Positions 17,726 to 25,152 of a DNA stretch of 64,000 bases are shown in pieces. The DNA is from JBELHO01 sp042091375 (lineage in GTDB: Bacteria > Pseudomonadota > Gammaproteobacteria > Enterobacterales > Alteromonadaceae): assembly GCA_042091375.1 (NCBI GenBank), contig JBELHO010000003.1, positions 62,001 through 126,000 of the forward strand, read 5' to 3'. The notes under the pieces were generated by a model. That model had not been told where the DNA came from. It saw only the letters and a program-made list of their open reading frames with translations, and searched no databases. The position numbers and the translations under genes are program-made. Within the stretch, counting starts at the first letter, position 1; every line of letters starts with the position of its first letter.

Positions 17726-18841
17726 ATGATCAAGCTTTCTCCAATTGAAAAGTATCAGCAAGATTTAATGCGTGAGGATTTTCATTCTGATGATTCACAG
17801 GCAAATGCGGTGCAACACTTGCAACGTTTGTTTGAAGATCTTGAGAATAAACCCCTTGCTGTTCAGGGGTTTAAAAAAGTGTTAAACCGCTGGCATAGGG
17901 TCATTGCAAAAAAGCCTAAACGCTCTGTACAAGGTCTTTACTTTTGGGGCGGTGTTGGCCGAGGAAAAACTTACTTGGTTGATACTTTTTATGATTGTTT
18001 GCCTTTTGAAAATAAAACCAGGGTGCATTTTCATCGATTTATGCACCGGGTGCACCATGAGCTTAAAGGATTGACCGGTCAATCTGATCCGCTAAAAATC
18101 ATTGCTAAGCGCTTTGCTAAAGAAAGTTGTATCATTTGTTTTGACGAATTTTTTGTATCCGATATTACTGATGCAATGATTTTAGGTACTTTGTTTGAAC
18201 AGCTTTTTGCTCATCAAGTCACTTTAGTCGCAACGTCTAACATAGTACCTGACGAGCTTTATCGAAATGGTTTGCAACGTGCACGTTTTTTGCCGGCAAT
18301 CGATCTTATTAATAAACACTGTGATGTGGTCAATGTTGATAGTGGTATAGATTATCGCCTGCGCACGCTGCAACAAGCTGAAATTTATCACTCGCCTTTA
18401 GACAAAAAAGCCGATGATAATTTAAAGCAATATTTTGCTCAACTATCCGTTGATAAGGGCAATAACCAAGCGACTATTACAATTAATAATAGATCTTTAC
18501 CAACGATCCAAGAAGCAGATGGTATCGTCTTTTTTGAATTCACTACCTTGTGTGAATCTGCGCGAAGCCAAAGTGATTATATGGAGTTAAGTCGTTTATA
18601 TCACACCGTGCTTCTTGCGAATGTTGTGCAAATGGATCAAGACACTGATGATGCCGCTCGACGATTTATTGCCTTGGTAGACGAGTTCTATGAACGTCGC
18701 GTTAAATTAATTATTTCAGCGCAAGTGCCTATGCAAGATTTATATCTTCAAGGGAATTTAACCTTTGAATTTAAGCGTTGTTTGAGCCGTTTACAAGAAA
18801 TGCAATCACATGATTATTTGGCCAGTGAACACATACCTTAA
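17726..18841 (+). CDS. zapE: Cell division protein ZapE (AFG1-like ATPase)
   Basis: ZapE (371 residues) is an AFG1-type AAA+ ATPase that associates with FtsZ rings under low oxygen or heat in E. coli. Walker A is GGVGRGKT at 75-82, Walker B is CIICFDEFFVSD, and the conserved HFHRFMHRVH and ATSNIVPDELYRNGLQR segments are present. It starts at ATG 17726 and is followed by the sulfurtransferase after 87 bp. The length is normal for the family and no defect is seen. Confidence 0.95.
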   Translation: MIKLSPIEKYQQDLMREDFHSDDSQANAVQHLQRLFEDLENKPLAVQGFKKVLNRWHRVIAKKPKRSVQGLYFWGGVGRGKTYLVDTFYDCLPFENKTRVHFHRFMHRVHHELKGLTGQSDPLKIIAKRFAKESCIICFDEFFVSDITDAMILGTLFEQLFAHQVTLVATSNIVPDELYRNGLQRARFLPAIDLINKHCDVVNVDSGIDYRLRTLQQAEIYHSPLDKKADDNLKQYFAQLSVDKGNNQATITINNRSLPTIQEADGIVFFEFTTLCESARSQSDYMELSRLYHTVLLANVVQMDQDTDDAARRFIALVDEFYERRVKLIISAQVPMQDLYLQGNLTFEFKRCLSRLQEMQSHDYLASEHIP

Positions 18842-18928
18842 TAGGTATTTTTATCGAGGGGCATAGCAATATAGGTTGAGCTTTTATTGGCTTTATACTT
18901 ATCGTTAAAATCATAGAGGATGTTATTA

Positions 18929-19798
18929 ATGAACTCTGAATTTACGCAATTGATCAGTGTAAGACAGTTACAGCTTTTGTTGGCGAGCGCTTCTGTTGAC
19001 AACCTTGTTATATTGGATGCCAGCATTAGCGAAGTTAATGCAGTGCAACCAGCGCCTTTGGCTTGGCCACAAACTGTTATTGCTCATAGCCAGCGATTTG
19101 ATTTGCAAAAGTGCTTTTCAGATAAAAACAGTAAATTATCGCATACCATGCCAACGCCGGAGCAATTCCAATATCAAGCAAGAGCCTTAGGTATTAATCA
19201 AAATAGTCAAATCATTATTTATGATCATATTGGTATTTATGCTGCTCCTAGAGCGTGGTGGATGTTCAAGTCGATGGGTTTTCATCAAGTGGCGGTGTTA
19301 GATGGCGGCCTGCCTGAATGGCTGGCTCGAGGCGGATCAGTTAATCGTGCGAGTTTCGTGCAATCACCTAGAATAGGTAACTTTGTTGCCACTAAAAACA
19401 ATAGCTATTTTTGTAATAAAGATAGAGTAAAGCAAGCGATGCTAAGTCAAAGCGAGGTTATTATTGATGCCCGCGCTAAAGGACGGTTTTCTGGAGAGAA
19501 CAAAGATCCGCGAGCAGGGGTTCGCAATGGTCACATTCCAAACTCGGTTAATTTGCCTTTTAGTGACCTTCAACAGCAGAAAAAAATGTTACCTGTAGAG
19601 CAATTAAAGGCAAAATTTGCTGTTTATATTAATGATAGCGACAATGATAATCACAAGGTCATCTTTTCTTGTGGATCAGGTATCACTGCTTGTGTTTTAG
19701 CTTTAGCTGCAGATATTTGTGGTTATCAACAGCTCACTGTTTACGACGGATCTTGGTCTGATTGGGGCAGTGATTTGAGTTTACCTATTAGCCAATAA
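18929..19798 (+). CDS. sseA: 3-mercaptopyruvate sulfurtransferase (rhodanese family)
   Basis: This protein of 289 residues has two rhodanese domains; the C-terminal one is catalytic, with Cys248 in the loop CGSGITAC. That loop is the SseA-type signature (CGSGVTA) for 3-mercaptopyruvate rather than the CRKGVTA-type loop of thiosulfate rhodaneses. It would move sulfur from mercaptopyruvate to thiol acceptors in the cytoplasm. I use ATG 18929, nine bases after AGAGGA; an in-frame ATG at 18920 overlaps that ribosome binding site. A heptamer repeat overlaps the stop codon region. Confidence 0.88.
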   Translation: MNSEFTQLISVRQLQLLLASASVDNLVILDASISEVNAVQPAPLAWPQTVIAHSQRFDLQKCFSDKNSKLSHTMPTPEQFQYQARALGINQNSQIIIYDHIGIYAAPRAWWMFKSMGFHQVAVLDGGLPEWLARGGSVNRASFVQSPRIGNFVATKNNSYFCNKDRVKQAMLSQSEVIIDARAKGRFSGENKDPRAGVRNGHIPNSVNLPFSDLQQQKKMLPVEQLKAKFAVYINDSDNDNHKVIFSCGSGITACVLALAADICGYQQLTVYDGSWSDWGSDLSLPISQ

Positions 19799-19825
19799 TT
19801 CACCATTCACGATTCACCATTCATA
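19798..19825. repeat. Four tandem heptamers after sseA
   Basis: Four near-identical 7-bp units (ATTCACC, ATTCACG, ATTCACC, ATTCATA) run head to tail from the last base of the sseA stop codon. They also form two copies of a 14-bp unit. Nothing else in the window carries this repeat. Confidence 0.7.
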
Positions 19826-19884
19826 TCTGACATTTCTTTGTTGGTGTTTTGCCATGTTAATTGCTGTTCACTATTTTATTTGTC

Positions 19885-19910
19885 AATTTGACTAATAGGT
19901 TAGTCAAATT
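19885..19910. promoter_or_regulatory. Palindromic enhancer site, likely for PspF
   Basis: AATTTGACTAA and its exact complement flank a 4-nt centre, giving a perfect 11-bp inverted repeat. Its centre is about 117 bp upstream of the -24 element, roughly 140 bp before the predicted start, a distance usual for enhancer-binding proteins. PspF sites in E. coli also contain TTAGT-type half sites, so PspF is the natural candidate, by inference. Confidence 0.6.
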
Positions 19911-20012
19911 CGTTATATTTTAGCTTGACATATTATGTCTTGGTTTTGGCTGGTTATTCAGTTTATTGTGTAAGTAACTGATTTTAAATTGTTATATTGT
20001 TTTTTTTATAGT

Positions 20013-20027
20013 TGGCATACCGCTTGT
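20013..20027 (+). promoter_or_regulatory. Sigma-54 promoter of the psp operon
   Basis: TGGCATACCGCTTGT places GG and GT twelve bases apart, matching the sigma-54 -24/-12 pattern (TGGCAC-N5-TTGC). The departures are T for C in the -24 box and T for the last C in the -12 box. The E. coli pspA promoter likewise ends its -12 box in TTGT, as I recall it. Downstream lies a psp operon, and rpoN itself is at 3633-5141. Confidence 0.75.
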
Positions 20028-20104
20028 AATAAGCTTGGATAGTCGGTTTATTTAGTTTGGTCATATTCTTTCAATCAAAGCCGATTTTATACAAGGAGAG
20101 CAAA

Positions 20105-20395
20105 ATGAAAAGTATTACAACAACCTTACTGGTTTTAATCTGTTTTTGCGGTATTACAGCATCAGCCAAGAGCGAAGCAAGTGAATTAAAGCTGCAAGCG
20201 TATTTAGGACAGACGTTGACAAACCAAACACAGCAAATGAATGAAGCATTAGCGCAACAATTGCAACAATCAATTCGCATTGCACTACAAAAGTTTAGCA
20301 GTGATCAAACTCACATCTTGTATCGACCATACAAGCAAACAGTTACCACAGTTAAGCAAACAGGCAATAAAAATACAATCACAACGGCTGAATAG
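20105..20395 (+). CDS. Small exported protein at the head of the psp operon
   Basis: I do not recognise this 96-residue protein. It has a clear signal peptide (MKS..TLLVLICFCGITASA, cleavage near residue 21). The mature part of about 75 residues is Gln-rich and helical in character (TNQTQQMNEALAQQLQQSIRIALQ), followed by a short Thr/Lys-rich tail. A good ribosome binding site (AAGGAG) precedes ATG 20105. It is the first gene after the sigma-54 promoter and lies 10 nt upstream of pspA, whose ribosome binding site overlaps its stop codon. It is probably a periplasmic member of the phage-shock response, by context only. Confidence 0.8.
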   Translation: MKSITTTLLVLICFCGITASAKSEASELKLQAYLGQTLTNQTQQMNEALAQQLQQSIRIALQKFSSDQTHILYRPYKQTVTTVKQTGNKNTITTAE

Positions 20396-20405
20396 GAGTC
20401 ACATT

Positions 20406-21077
20406 ATGGGTGTTTTTTCACGTTTTACCGATATCATCAATGCCAATATTAATAGTTTATTAGAAAAGGCAGAGCAGCCTGACAAAATGATCAAATTGAT
20501 CATTCAAGAAATGGAGGAAACCACAGTTGAATTGCGCTCAACTACAGCGCAATACATTGCTGAAAAGAAGTCGTTAATGCGACAAATAAGACAGCTTGAT
20601 AATGAGATCGAGCACTGGCAACAAAAGGCTGAGCTAGCCTTATCAAAAAATCGCGAAGATTTAGCCAAGCTAGCTATACAGGCAAAGCACAAAGCGCTTA
20701 AACAGTTGAATGAGTTAACTGAACAGCAAAGCAGTATAGAAAAGCACTTAGATGATTTACAGCGAGATAATCAGTCTTTACAACAAAAATTAAGTGAAGC
20801 AAAAAATAAACAACAGGCATACATTATCCGTCAACAATCGGCACAAACACGCTTAAAAATGCGAGAAAAATCGGAACAATACGATGTTGAGGCGGCAATT
20901 TATAAATTTGAGTGTTATCAACAAAAAATTGAACAGCTTGAATCGCAAATTGAGGCTTTCGATTTTACTGATAAAACTGATTTGCACAGTCAATTTTCGT
21001 CATTGCAACAAGAAAGTGACATTGAACAAGAGTTGAGTGAGTTAAAAGCACAAGTGAAAGTAGCTCAGGCCAGCTAG
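20406..21077 (+). CDS. pspA: Phage shock protein A
   Basis: PspA (223 residues) is an ESCRT-III-like peripheral membrane protein that binds damaged inner membrane to limit proton leak, and in other bacteria inhibits the activator PspF. The N-terminus MGVFSRFTDIINANINSLLEKAEQP is the amphipathic membrane-binding region. The rest is a long coiled coil (about 25-215) with AELALSKNREDLAKLA, as in E. coli PspA. The start is ATG 20406 with the ribosome binding site TAGGAG. It follows the small exported gene by 10 nt under a shared sigma-54 promoter. Confidence 0.95.
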   Translation: MGVFSRFTDIINANINSLLEKAEQPDKMIKLIIQEMEETTVELRSTTAQYIAEKKSLMRQIRQLDNEIEHWQQKAELALSKNREDLAKLAIQAKHKALKQLNELTEQQSSIEKHLDDLQRDNQSLQQKLSEAKNKQQAYIIRQQSAQTRLKMREKSEQYDVEAAIYKFECYQQKIEQLESQIEAFDFTDKTDLHSQFSSLQQESDIEQELSELKAQVKVAQAS

Positions 21078-21113
21078 TTAGCTTTGCCTATGTCAATCGA
21101 GTTCAAAACAAAA

Positions 21114-21164
21114 CTTGCTCATGACTCCGCTGAATCGCAAAAGTCAGCAGGGGCTATGAGCAAG
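21114..21164 (+). repeat. Long hairpin between pspA and the pspC-like gene
   Basis: CTTGCTCAT at the left pairs with ATGAGCAAG at the right. Inner segments, including CGCTGA with TCAGC, extend the stem to about 19 pairs with one mismatch and one bulge, around a loop of about 10 nt. No T-run follows, so it is not a classic terminator. It occupies the place where pspB lies in E. coli, and may act in mRNA processing or differential expression. Confidence 0.6.
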
Positions 21165-21192
21165 GCTACAAGAAAAAATAAGGAAGACAATT

Positions 21193-21405
21193 ATGCGTTA
21201 TCAAGGTCATTATTCTGCACAACAGCATTTAGTAAAACAGTCCAGAGGTAAAGTATTTACCGGTGTATGCTCTGGTGTTGCAAAGTATTATAAACTGTCA
21301 ACAGTTGGGCTAAGAGCAGCCTCAGTCTTTGCCTTTATGTTTTTTCCATTGGCAACAGCATCTGCTTACCTGCTAGCTACCTTAATATTACCGAGTGAAA
21401 AATAA
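21193..21405 (+). CDS. pspC: PspC-domain membrane protein
   Basis: This 70-residue protein is essentially a single PspC domain: a basic N-terminus with GKVFTGVCSGVAKYY, then two hydrophobic stretches (about 40-63). PspC in E. coli is an inner-membrane sensor that works with PspB to relieve PspA inhibition of PspF. This version lacks the long C-terminal periplasmic part of E. coli PspC. No pspB-like gene lies in the 115 bp before it. The ribosome binding site AAGGAAG is good. Its role as partner of the PspA encoded upstream is inferred. Confidence 0.82.
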   Translation: MRYQGHYSAQQHLVKQSRGKVFTGVCSGVAKYYKLSTVGLRAASVFAFMFFPLATASAYLLATLILPSEK

Positions 21406-21434
21406 ATAGATCACATCCAGAGTAAGGAGCGCAG

Positions 21435-21782
21435 ATGGCCTTTTTAAAATCGTTGATAATCGCTGTGTTTGCAACAATAGTGTTAACCTACTTTTTTGGC
21501 GTCACCCTCATTGAGTGGTTCAACATAGATTTAAATTTATCTGGTGGTTTCGCTCAAGATAGCATTGAGCCACTAAAGAAAATTAGTGTCTCCGCTATTC
21601 TTGCTGTTGTGTTGTTAATCGTTGCGGTCATTATTGTCTTTAGTGTGTTTGGCACCATAATTGTCGCAACCTTTCTATCTATAGGGTTGATATTGATGTT
21701 ATTGTTAGGTGCTTTTTGGCCTATTGTATTTATCGGCTTGATTATTTGGTACGCAATCAGAACACAAAAATTAGCCAGTTAA
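21435..21782 (+). CDS. Small inner-membrane protein, end of psp operon
   Basis: This protein of 115 residues has three hydrophobic segments: about 5-25, about 52-80 and about 83-108. A short polar loop between the first two contains SGGFAQDSIEPLKK. I do not recognise the family with confidence. The C-terminal WPIVFIGLIIWYAI stretch recalls PspG-like proteins, but the length and first half differ. A good ribosome binding site (AAGGAG) and a 29-nt gap after the pspC-like gene place it in the psp operon. A role in inner-membrane stress is inferred from context. Confidence 0.72.
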   Translation: MAFLKSLIIAVFATIVLTYFFGVTLIEWFNIDLNLSGGFAQDSIEPLKKISVSAILAVVLLIVAVIIVFSVFGTIIVATFLSIGLILMLLLGAFWPIVFIGLIIWYAIRTQKLAS

Positions 21783-21912
21783 ATCGTAGCTGACTTATCT
21801 CTTAGAAAATGAAAGGTTAGTCAACACCAGCAGTTTGTTATCAATTTGGCAGGAATTAGGATCACCGGGGACAGTGATCCAAGTAGGTAAATTTTTGATA
21901 AATCATCCAGAT

Positions 21913-22650
21913 TTATTTAAAAAATGAGGCTAAAATATTTTTACAGGTATCAGTTTTTACTAGCCTAGAGAACTCTTTTGCTTCTGCGTTCATAGTGTTG
22001 AGTACTTGTGCATGAGTCGCTTGTTTTATTAGTCGTCGACTTGTTAACACTGCATCTTGTGGCAATTGCGCAATAGTCAGTGCCGCTTGTTTTGCGGTTG
22101 CTAATAACTCTTCACTAGCACACAATTGGTTGGCAATACCAAATTCAAGGGCCTGTTGGCCATTGAACATATTGCCCAATACCAGTAACTCAAATGCTTT
22201 ATTATGACCTAATCTCAATGGCAGCAATAAGCTCGATGCTGCTTCAGGACATAAGCCCAGTTGGGTGAAGGGCAGTTTAAATTTGGCTGTTTCGGTGGTG
22301 AAAACCATATCACAATGCAGCAATAAGGTGGTGCCAATACCAACGGCGGGGCCGGCTACAGCAGCGATTAACGGCTTCTGAAATTCAGCGAGAATTTTTA
22401 TAAAATCAAAAGCGGCTAAGTTTTCACTTTGACTGCTAGCGATAAAGTCTTGTAGATCATTGCCTGCACAGAAGCATTGATTATCACCTTGGATAACAAC
22501 ACAATGTACAGTGTTGTCGTCATTGGCTTGCAAAAATAGTGTTGATAACTGTTGGTACATACTTGTATTCAACGCATTTTTTTTATCAATTCGGTTTAAT
22601 GTAATGATTAAAACATTATTTTGTTGTTCAGTGAGAATTAAGTTATCCAT
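21913..22650 (-). CDS. Enoyl-CoA hydratase/isomerase family protein
   Basis: This crotonase-fold protein of 245 residues would hydrate or isomerise an enoyl-CoA thioester. The CoA-binding/oxyanion segments CFCAGNDLQDF and AGPAVGIGTTLLLHCDMVF are clear. A likely catalytic glutamate lies in LGLCPEAASSLLLP, a pattern seen in isomerase-like members. The substrate cannot be told from sequence. I use ATG 22650; an in-frame TTG two codons upstream is possible. It stands alone on the minus strand between the psp operon and the copper chaperone gene, so it is probably a single-gene unit. Confidence 0.88.
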   Translation of the reverse strand: MDNLILTEQQNNVLIITLNRIDKKNALNTSMYQQLSTLFLQANDDNTVHCVVIQGDNQCFCAGNDLQDFIASSQSENLAAFDFIKILAEFQKPLIAAVAGPAVGIGTTLLLHCDMVFTTETAKFKLPFTQLGLCPEAASSLLLPLRLGHNKAFELLVLGNMFNGQQALEFGIANQLCASEELLATAKQAALTIAQLPQDAVLTSRRLIKQATHAQVLNTMNAEAKEFSRLVKTDTCKNILASFFK

Positions 22651-22717
22651 TTTCAACCAGCTTAGTTACAATGTTAGTACAACCATAAACTGGATAAAAA
22701 AGGATGTATAGCATCTT

Positions 22718-23209
22718 ATGAGTAAATTAACGGAATATTTAACTTCACTGCTGTTCATTGCATGTTTTGCAACCGCAGCTTTGTTTAGTCATCAGGTGTT
22801 TGCTGATCAGATCACTGTTGAAGAGGGCTTTGTCAGGGCAACTATTCCCGGTACTTCGATTTCATCAGCTTACATGACCATTACTAACAACACAGATCAA
22901 ACCATTAGTTTATTGGGCGCAAGTAGTGATGCCAGTCAACGCATAGAAATCCATCAACACACCATGGCAGATGGCATGATGCAAATGCGCCAAGTAGAAT
23001 CCATTTCTGCACCAGCGGCAGGCGCGTTAATTTTACAGCCATCGGGCTATCATTTAATGATTTTTGATTTACCTGAGCCATTAAAGGATGGCCAGACTAT
23101 GAGCTTAACATTGCATTTTAGTGGTCAACGCGATGTTGAAATTAATCTGCCGATCCGCAGTATCAAGCGTAAAAAAGTCATGGATCATCATAAAATGCAT
23201 CATCATTAG
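22718..23209 (+). CDS. Periplasmic copper chaperone PCu(A)C
   Basis: This protein of 163 residues belongs to the PCu(A)C family (DUF461), periplasmic Cu(I) carriers that help load cytochrome oxidase. A signal peptide ends near HQVFADQ (about 30). The metal ligands fit the pattern H-M..M..H-M: HQHTMADGMMQMRQV and, further on, SGYHLMIFDL. The C-terminal tail is rich in His and Met (MDHHKMHHH), which may also bind copper. It is followed closely by the DUF2333 gene. No Sco gene lies beside it in the window. Confidence 0.9.
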   Translation: MSKLTEYLTSLLFIACFATAALFSHQVFADQITVEEGFVRATIPGTSISSAYMTITNNTDQTISLLGASSDASQRIEIHQHTMADGMMQMRQVESISAPAAGALILQPSGYHLMIFDLPEPLKDGQTMSLTLHFSGQRDVEINLPIRSIKRKKVMDHHKMHHH

Positions 23210-23218
23210 GAGTTGATT

Positions 23219-24211
23219 ATGAATACTCACTTTTCTGTAAAAACTATAAGCTCTATTTTTTTAGGGGTTTTGATCCTATTTTACCTTCTCGGTGTTTACT
23301 GGAGTTTTGAGCCTAGCGAATTGGATCTTAAAGAGGAAGTGACTAAGGCAGCTAAGCAGAATAATGTGTCGCCAGTGATAGGTTTTACTACTACCACGGC
23401 ATTGATCCGCGTTTCCGAGTCATTATTACAAAAACCTGGAGGCTACCTTTCCAATGATGCCTTACCGCCAAGTGTATTTCTAGATAATATTCCAGCATGG
23501 GAATACGGCGTGTTAGAAATGGTCCGTGATATGGCATTAATTATGCGCAGAGATTTCAGTCGTTCCCAGTCACAGTCTATAGAAAACCAGTATTTGAAAG
23601 AAGCGCAACCAAAATTCAACTTTGATCATACCAGTTGGGCAATGCCAAGTTCGGAAGGTGAATATCAACATGCAATAGATCAACTTTACCTCTATCGCGA
23701 TTCACTCACTCGTGTCAATAATCAGTCTGCGCAATTTTATGCTAGAGCCGATAATTTAAGAGCCTGGCTGCAAGAAGCGACCAAAAGGTTAGGTAGCTAC
23801 TCACAACGACTCAGTGCCAGTGTTGGTCGCGAGCAATTAAATGTTGAACTTGCCGGTGACAGCGCAGCTCAACAATCAACCCATTCTTCTGCTCTGTTAT
23901 CACTGAAAACCAGCTGGTGGCAATTAGACGATGAATTTTACGAATCAAGAGGGGCGTGTTGGGCGTTGTTACACTTTTTACGTGCCATTGAGATTGATTT
24001 TAATGACGTATTAGAGAAAAAAAATGCAGAGGTGAGTGTCAAGCAAATTATTCGTGAATTAGAAGCCAGTCAGCAATCCATTTGGAGCCCGATCATTTTA
24101 AATGGCGATGGCTTTGGTTTGTTAGCCAATCATTCTTTAGTCATGGCTAACTATATTTCGCGGGCTAATGCGGCATTAATAGACTTAAACGATCTTCTCA
24201 GTCAAGGATAA
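23219..24211 (+). CDS. DUF2333 family protein
   Basis: This protein of 330 residues matches the DUF2333 family of gammaproteobacteria, whose function is unknown. An N-terminal hydrophobic segment (about 9-28) with GVYWSFEP just after it suggests an inner-membrane anchor with a periplasmic helical domain. ATTTALIRVSESLLQKPGGYLSND and SLKTSWWQLDDEFYESRGACWALLHFLRAIEIDF look like family signatures. I use ATG 23219 with the ribosome binding site TAGGAG, not the in-frame TTG two codons upstream. It is probably co-transcribed with the copper chaperone gene and the barrel gene that follows 3 nt later. Confidence 0.85.
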   Translation: MNTHFSVKTISSIFLGVLILFYLLGVYWSFEPSELDLKEEVTKAAKQNNVSPVIGFTTTTALIRVSESLLQKPGGYLSNDALPPSVFLDNIPAWEYGVLEMVRDMALIMRRDFSRSQSQSIENQYLKEAQPKFNFDHTSWAMPSSEGEYQHAIDQLYLYRDSLTRVNNQSAQFYARADNLRAWLQEATKRLGSYSQRLSASVGREQLNVELAGDSAAQQSTHSSALLSLKTSWWQLDDEFYESRGACWALLHFLRAIEIDFNDVLEKKNAEVSVKQIIRELEASQQSIWSPIILNGDGFGLLANHSLVMANYISRANAALIDLNDLLSQG

Positions 24212-24214
24212 TAA

Positions 24215-24958
24215 ATGAAAAAATTAATACTAGCAGGCTCCTTTGCTAGCCTACTAGCCTGCAATGCTCAGGCCGATGTTATTGGTTTGTATTTGGGAGG
24301 ATATATTTGGGATAATCGTGCAAGTGGATTAGTTGGTGAAAAAAATGACTTAATTGACTTTAACTTAGATGATCAACAGCAAGGTAGTTATTACATTGCC
24401 TTTGAGCATCCGCTGCCTTTGCTGCCAAATGTTATGTTGACCAGTACTGAGTTAAATACGCGTGGTAATACCCAATTAATCGACGAATTTTCATTTGCTG
24501 ATCAGGATTTTAGCGCTGGTACCTTGATTAACACTGCATTTGATGTGAGTTATCTCGACTACACCCTATACTATGAATTATTTGATAATGGTTTGTTTTC
24601 TTTTGACTTTGGCCTTACAGCCCGAGACTTTGATGGCGATGTTAGTGCGTCGAGTGAGATTTCTGATGCACAATTAACCGGTAGTGAATTTATTCCATTA
24701 CTTTATGCTTCGGCGACCTTAGGCTTGCCGTTTACCGGTTGGAATGTCTATGGCCAAGGAAACTTCTTATCTTTTGGCGACCAAACCATACACGACTATC
24801 AAATTGGGATCAGCTATGAATTGGTGGATAATACAATCGTCGATTTAAATGTCACTATGGGCTACAGAGTAGTAAATTTAACCTTGGAAGATCTAGACAG
24901 TTTATCTACTGACATAGACTTTAATGGTTTGTACCTCGGTGCTGTAGTACATTTTTAA
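24215..24958 (+). CDS. Outer-membrane beta-barrel protein (TIGR04219-like)
   Basis: This 247-residue protein has a signal peptide (cleavage near CNAQADV, residue 20) and alternating amphipathic strands. It ends in a C-terminal phenylalanine (GAVVHF), the usual signal for outer-membrane barrel insertion. The start of the mature protein, DVIGLYLGGYIWDNRASG, resembles the TIGR04219 family of small barrels, whose function is unknown. The gene follows the DUF2333 gene by 3 nt and is closed by a strong terminator, so it ends the operon. Confidence 0.82.
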   Translation: MKKLILAGSFASLLACNAQADVIGLYLGGYIWDNRASGLVGEKNDLIDFNLDDQQQGSYYIAFEHPLPLLPNVMLTSTELNTRGNTQLIDEFSFADQDFSAGTLINTAFDVSYLDYTLYYELFDNGLFSFDFGLTARDFDGDVSASSEISDAQLTGSEFIPLLYASATLGLPFTGWNVYGQGNFLSFGDQTIHDYQIGISYELVDNTIVDLNVTMGYRVVNLTLEDLDSLSTDIDFNGLYLGAVVHF

Positions 24959-25002
24959 CTGACTGTTGACAAAGCATTTAGCCCAACGTTAATTATTGAC
25001 AG

Positions 25003-25038
25003 AAAAAAAGCTGAACTTTATAGTTTCAGCTTTTTTTT
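25003..25038. terminator. Bidirectional rho-independent terminator
   Basis: An A-run leads into the stem GCTGAA/TTCAGC with further CT/AG pairing, and eight T residues follow. Because A-run and T-run flank the same stem it can stop transcription from both sides: the barrel gene on the plus strand and hslO on the minus strand. Confidence 0.85.
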
Positions 25039-25101
25039 GCTTATTTATACTTTGAAGATCTAGTCTTTAAAGTTCTAGTTTTCAGTGGTCTAGTTTTGAA
25101 T

Positions 25102-25125
25102 ATTTAGTTATTTAGTTATTTAGTT
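25102..25125. repeat. Three tandem copies of ATTTAGTT
   Basis: Three exact head-to-tail copies of an 8-bp unit lie between the terminator and the hslO stop codon. Looser copies of CTAGTTTT-like sequence precede them. No function is evident. Confidence 0.7.
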
Positions 25126-25152
25126 TAATTGCTATAGCAAGTACTCATTTCA

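Larger units (their letters stand above)
19826..20104. other. Control region between sseA and the psp operon
   Basis: This stretch, part of a 306-bp gap, holds no gene I can support. It contains the palindrome at 19885-19910, the -24/-12 promoter at 20013-20027 and a leader of about 67 nt with the ribosome binding site AAGGAG before the ATG at 20105. No divergent pspF gene lies here, unlike in E. coli. Confidence 0.7.

Noticed and set aside
25102..25125. Possible CRISPR-like array
   Set aside because: The three 8-bp units are contiguous without spacers, so this is a simple tandem repeat; no cas genes are present.
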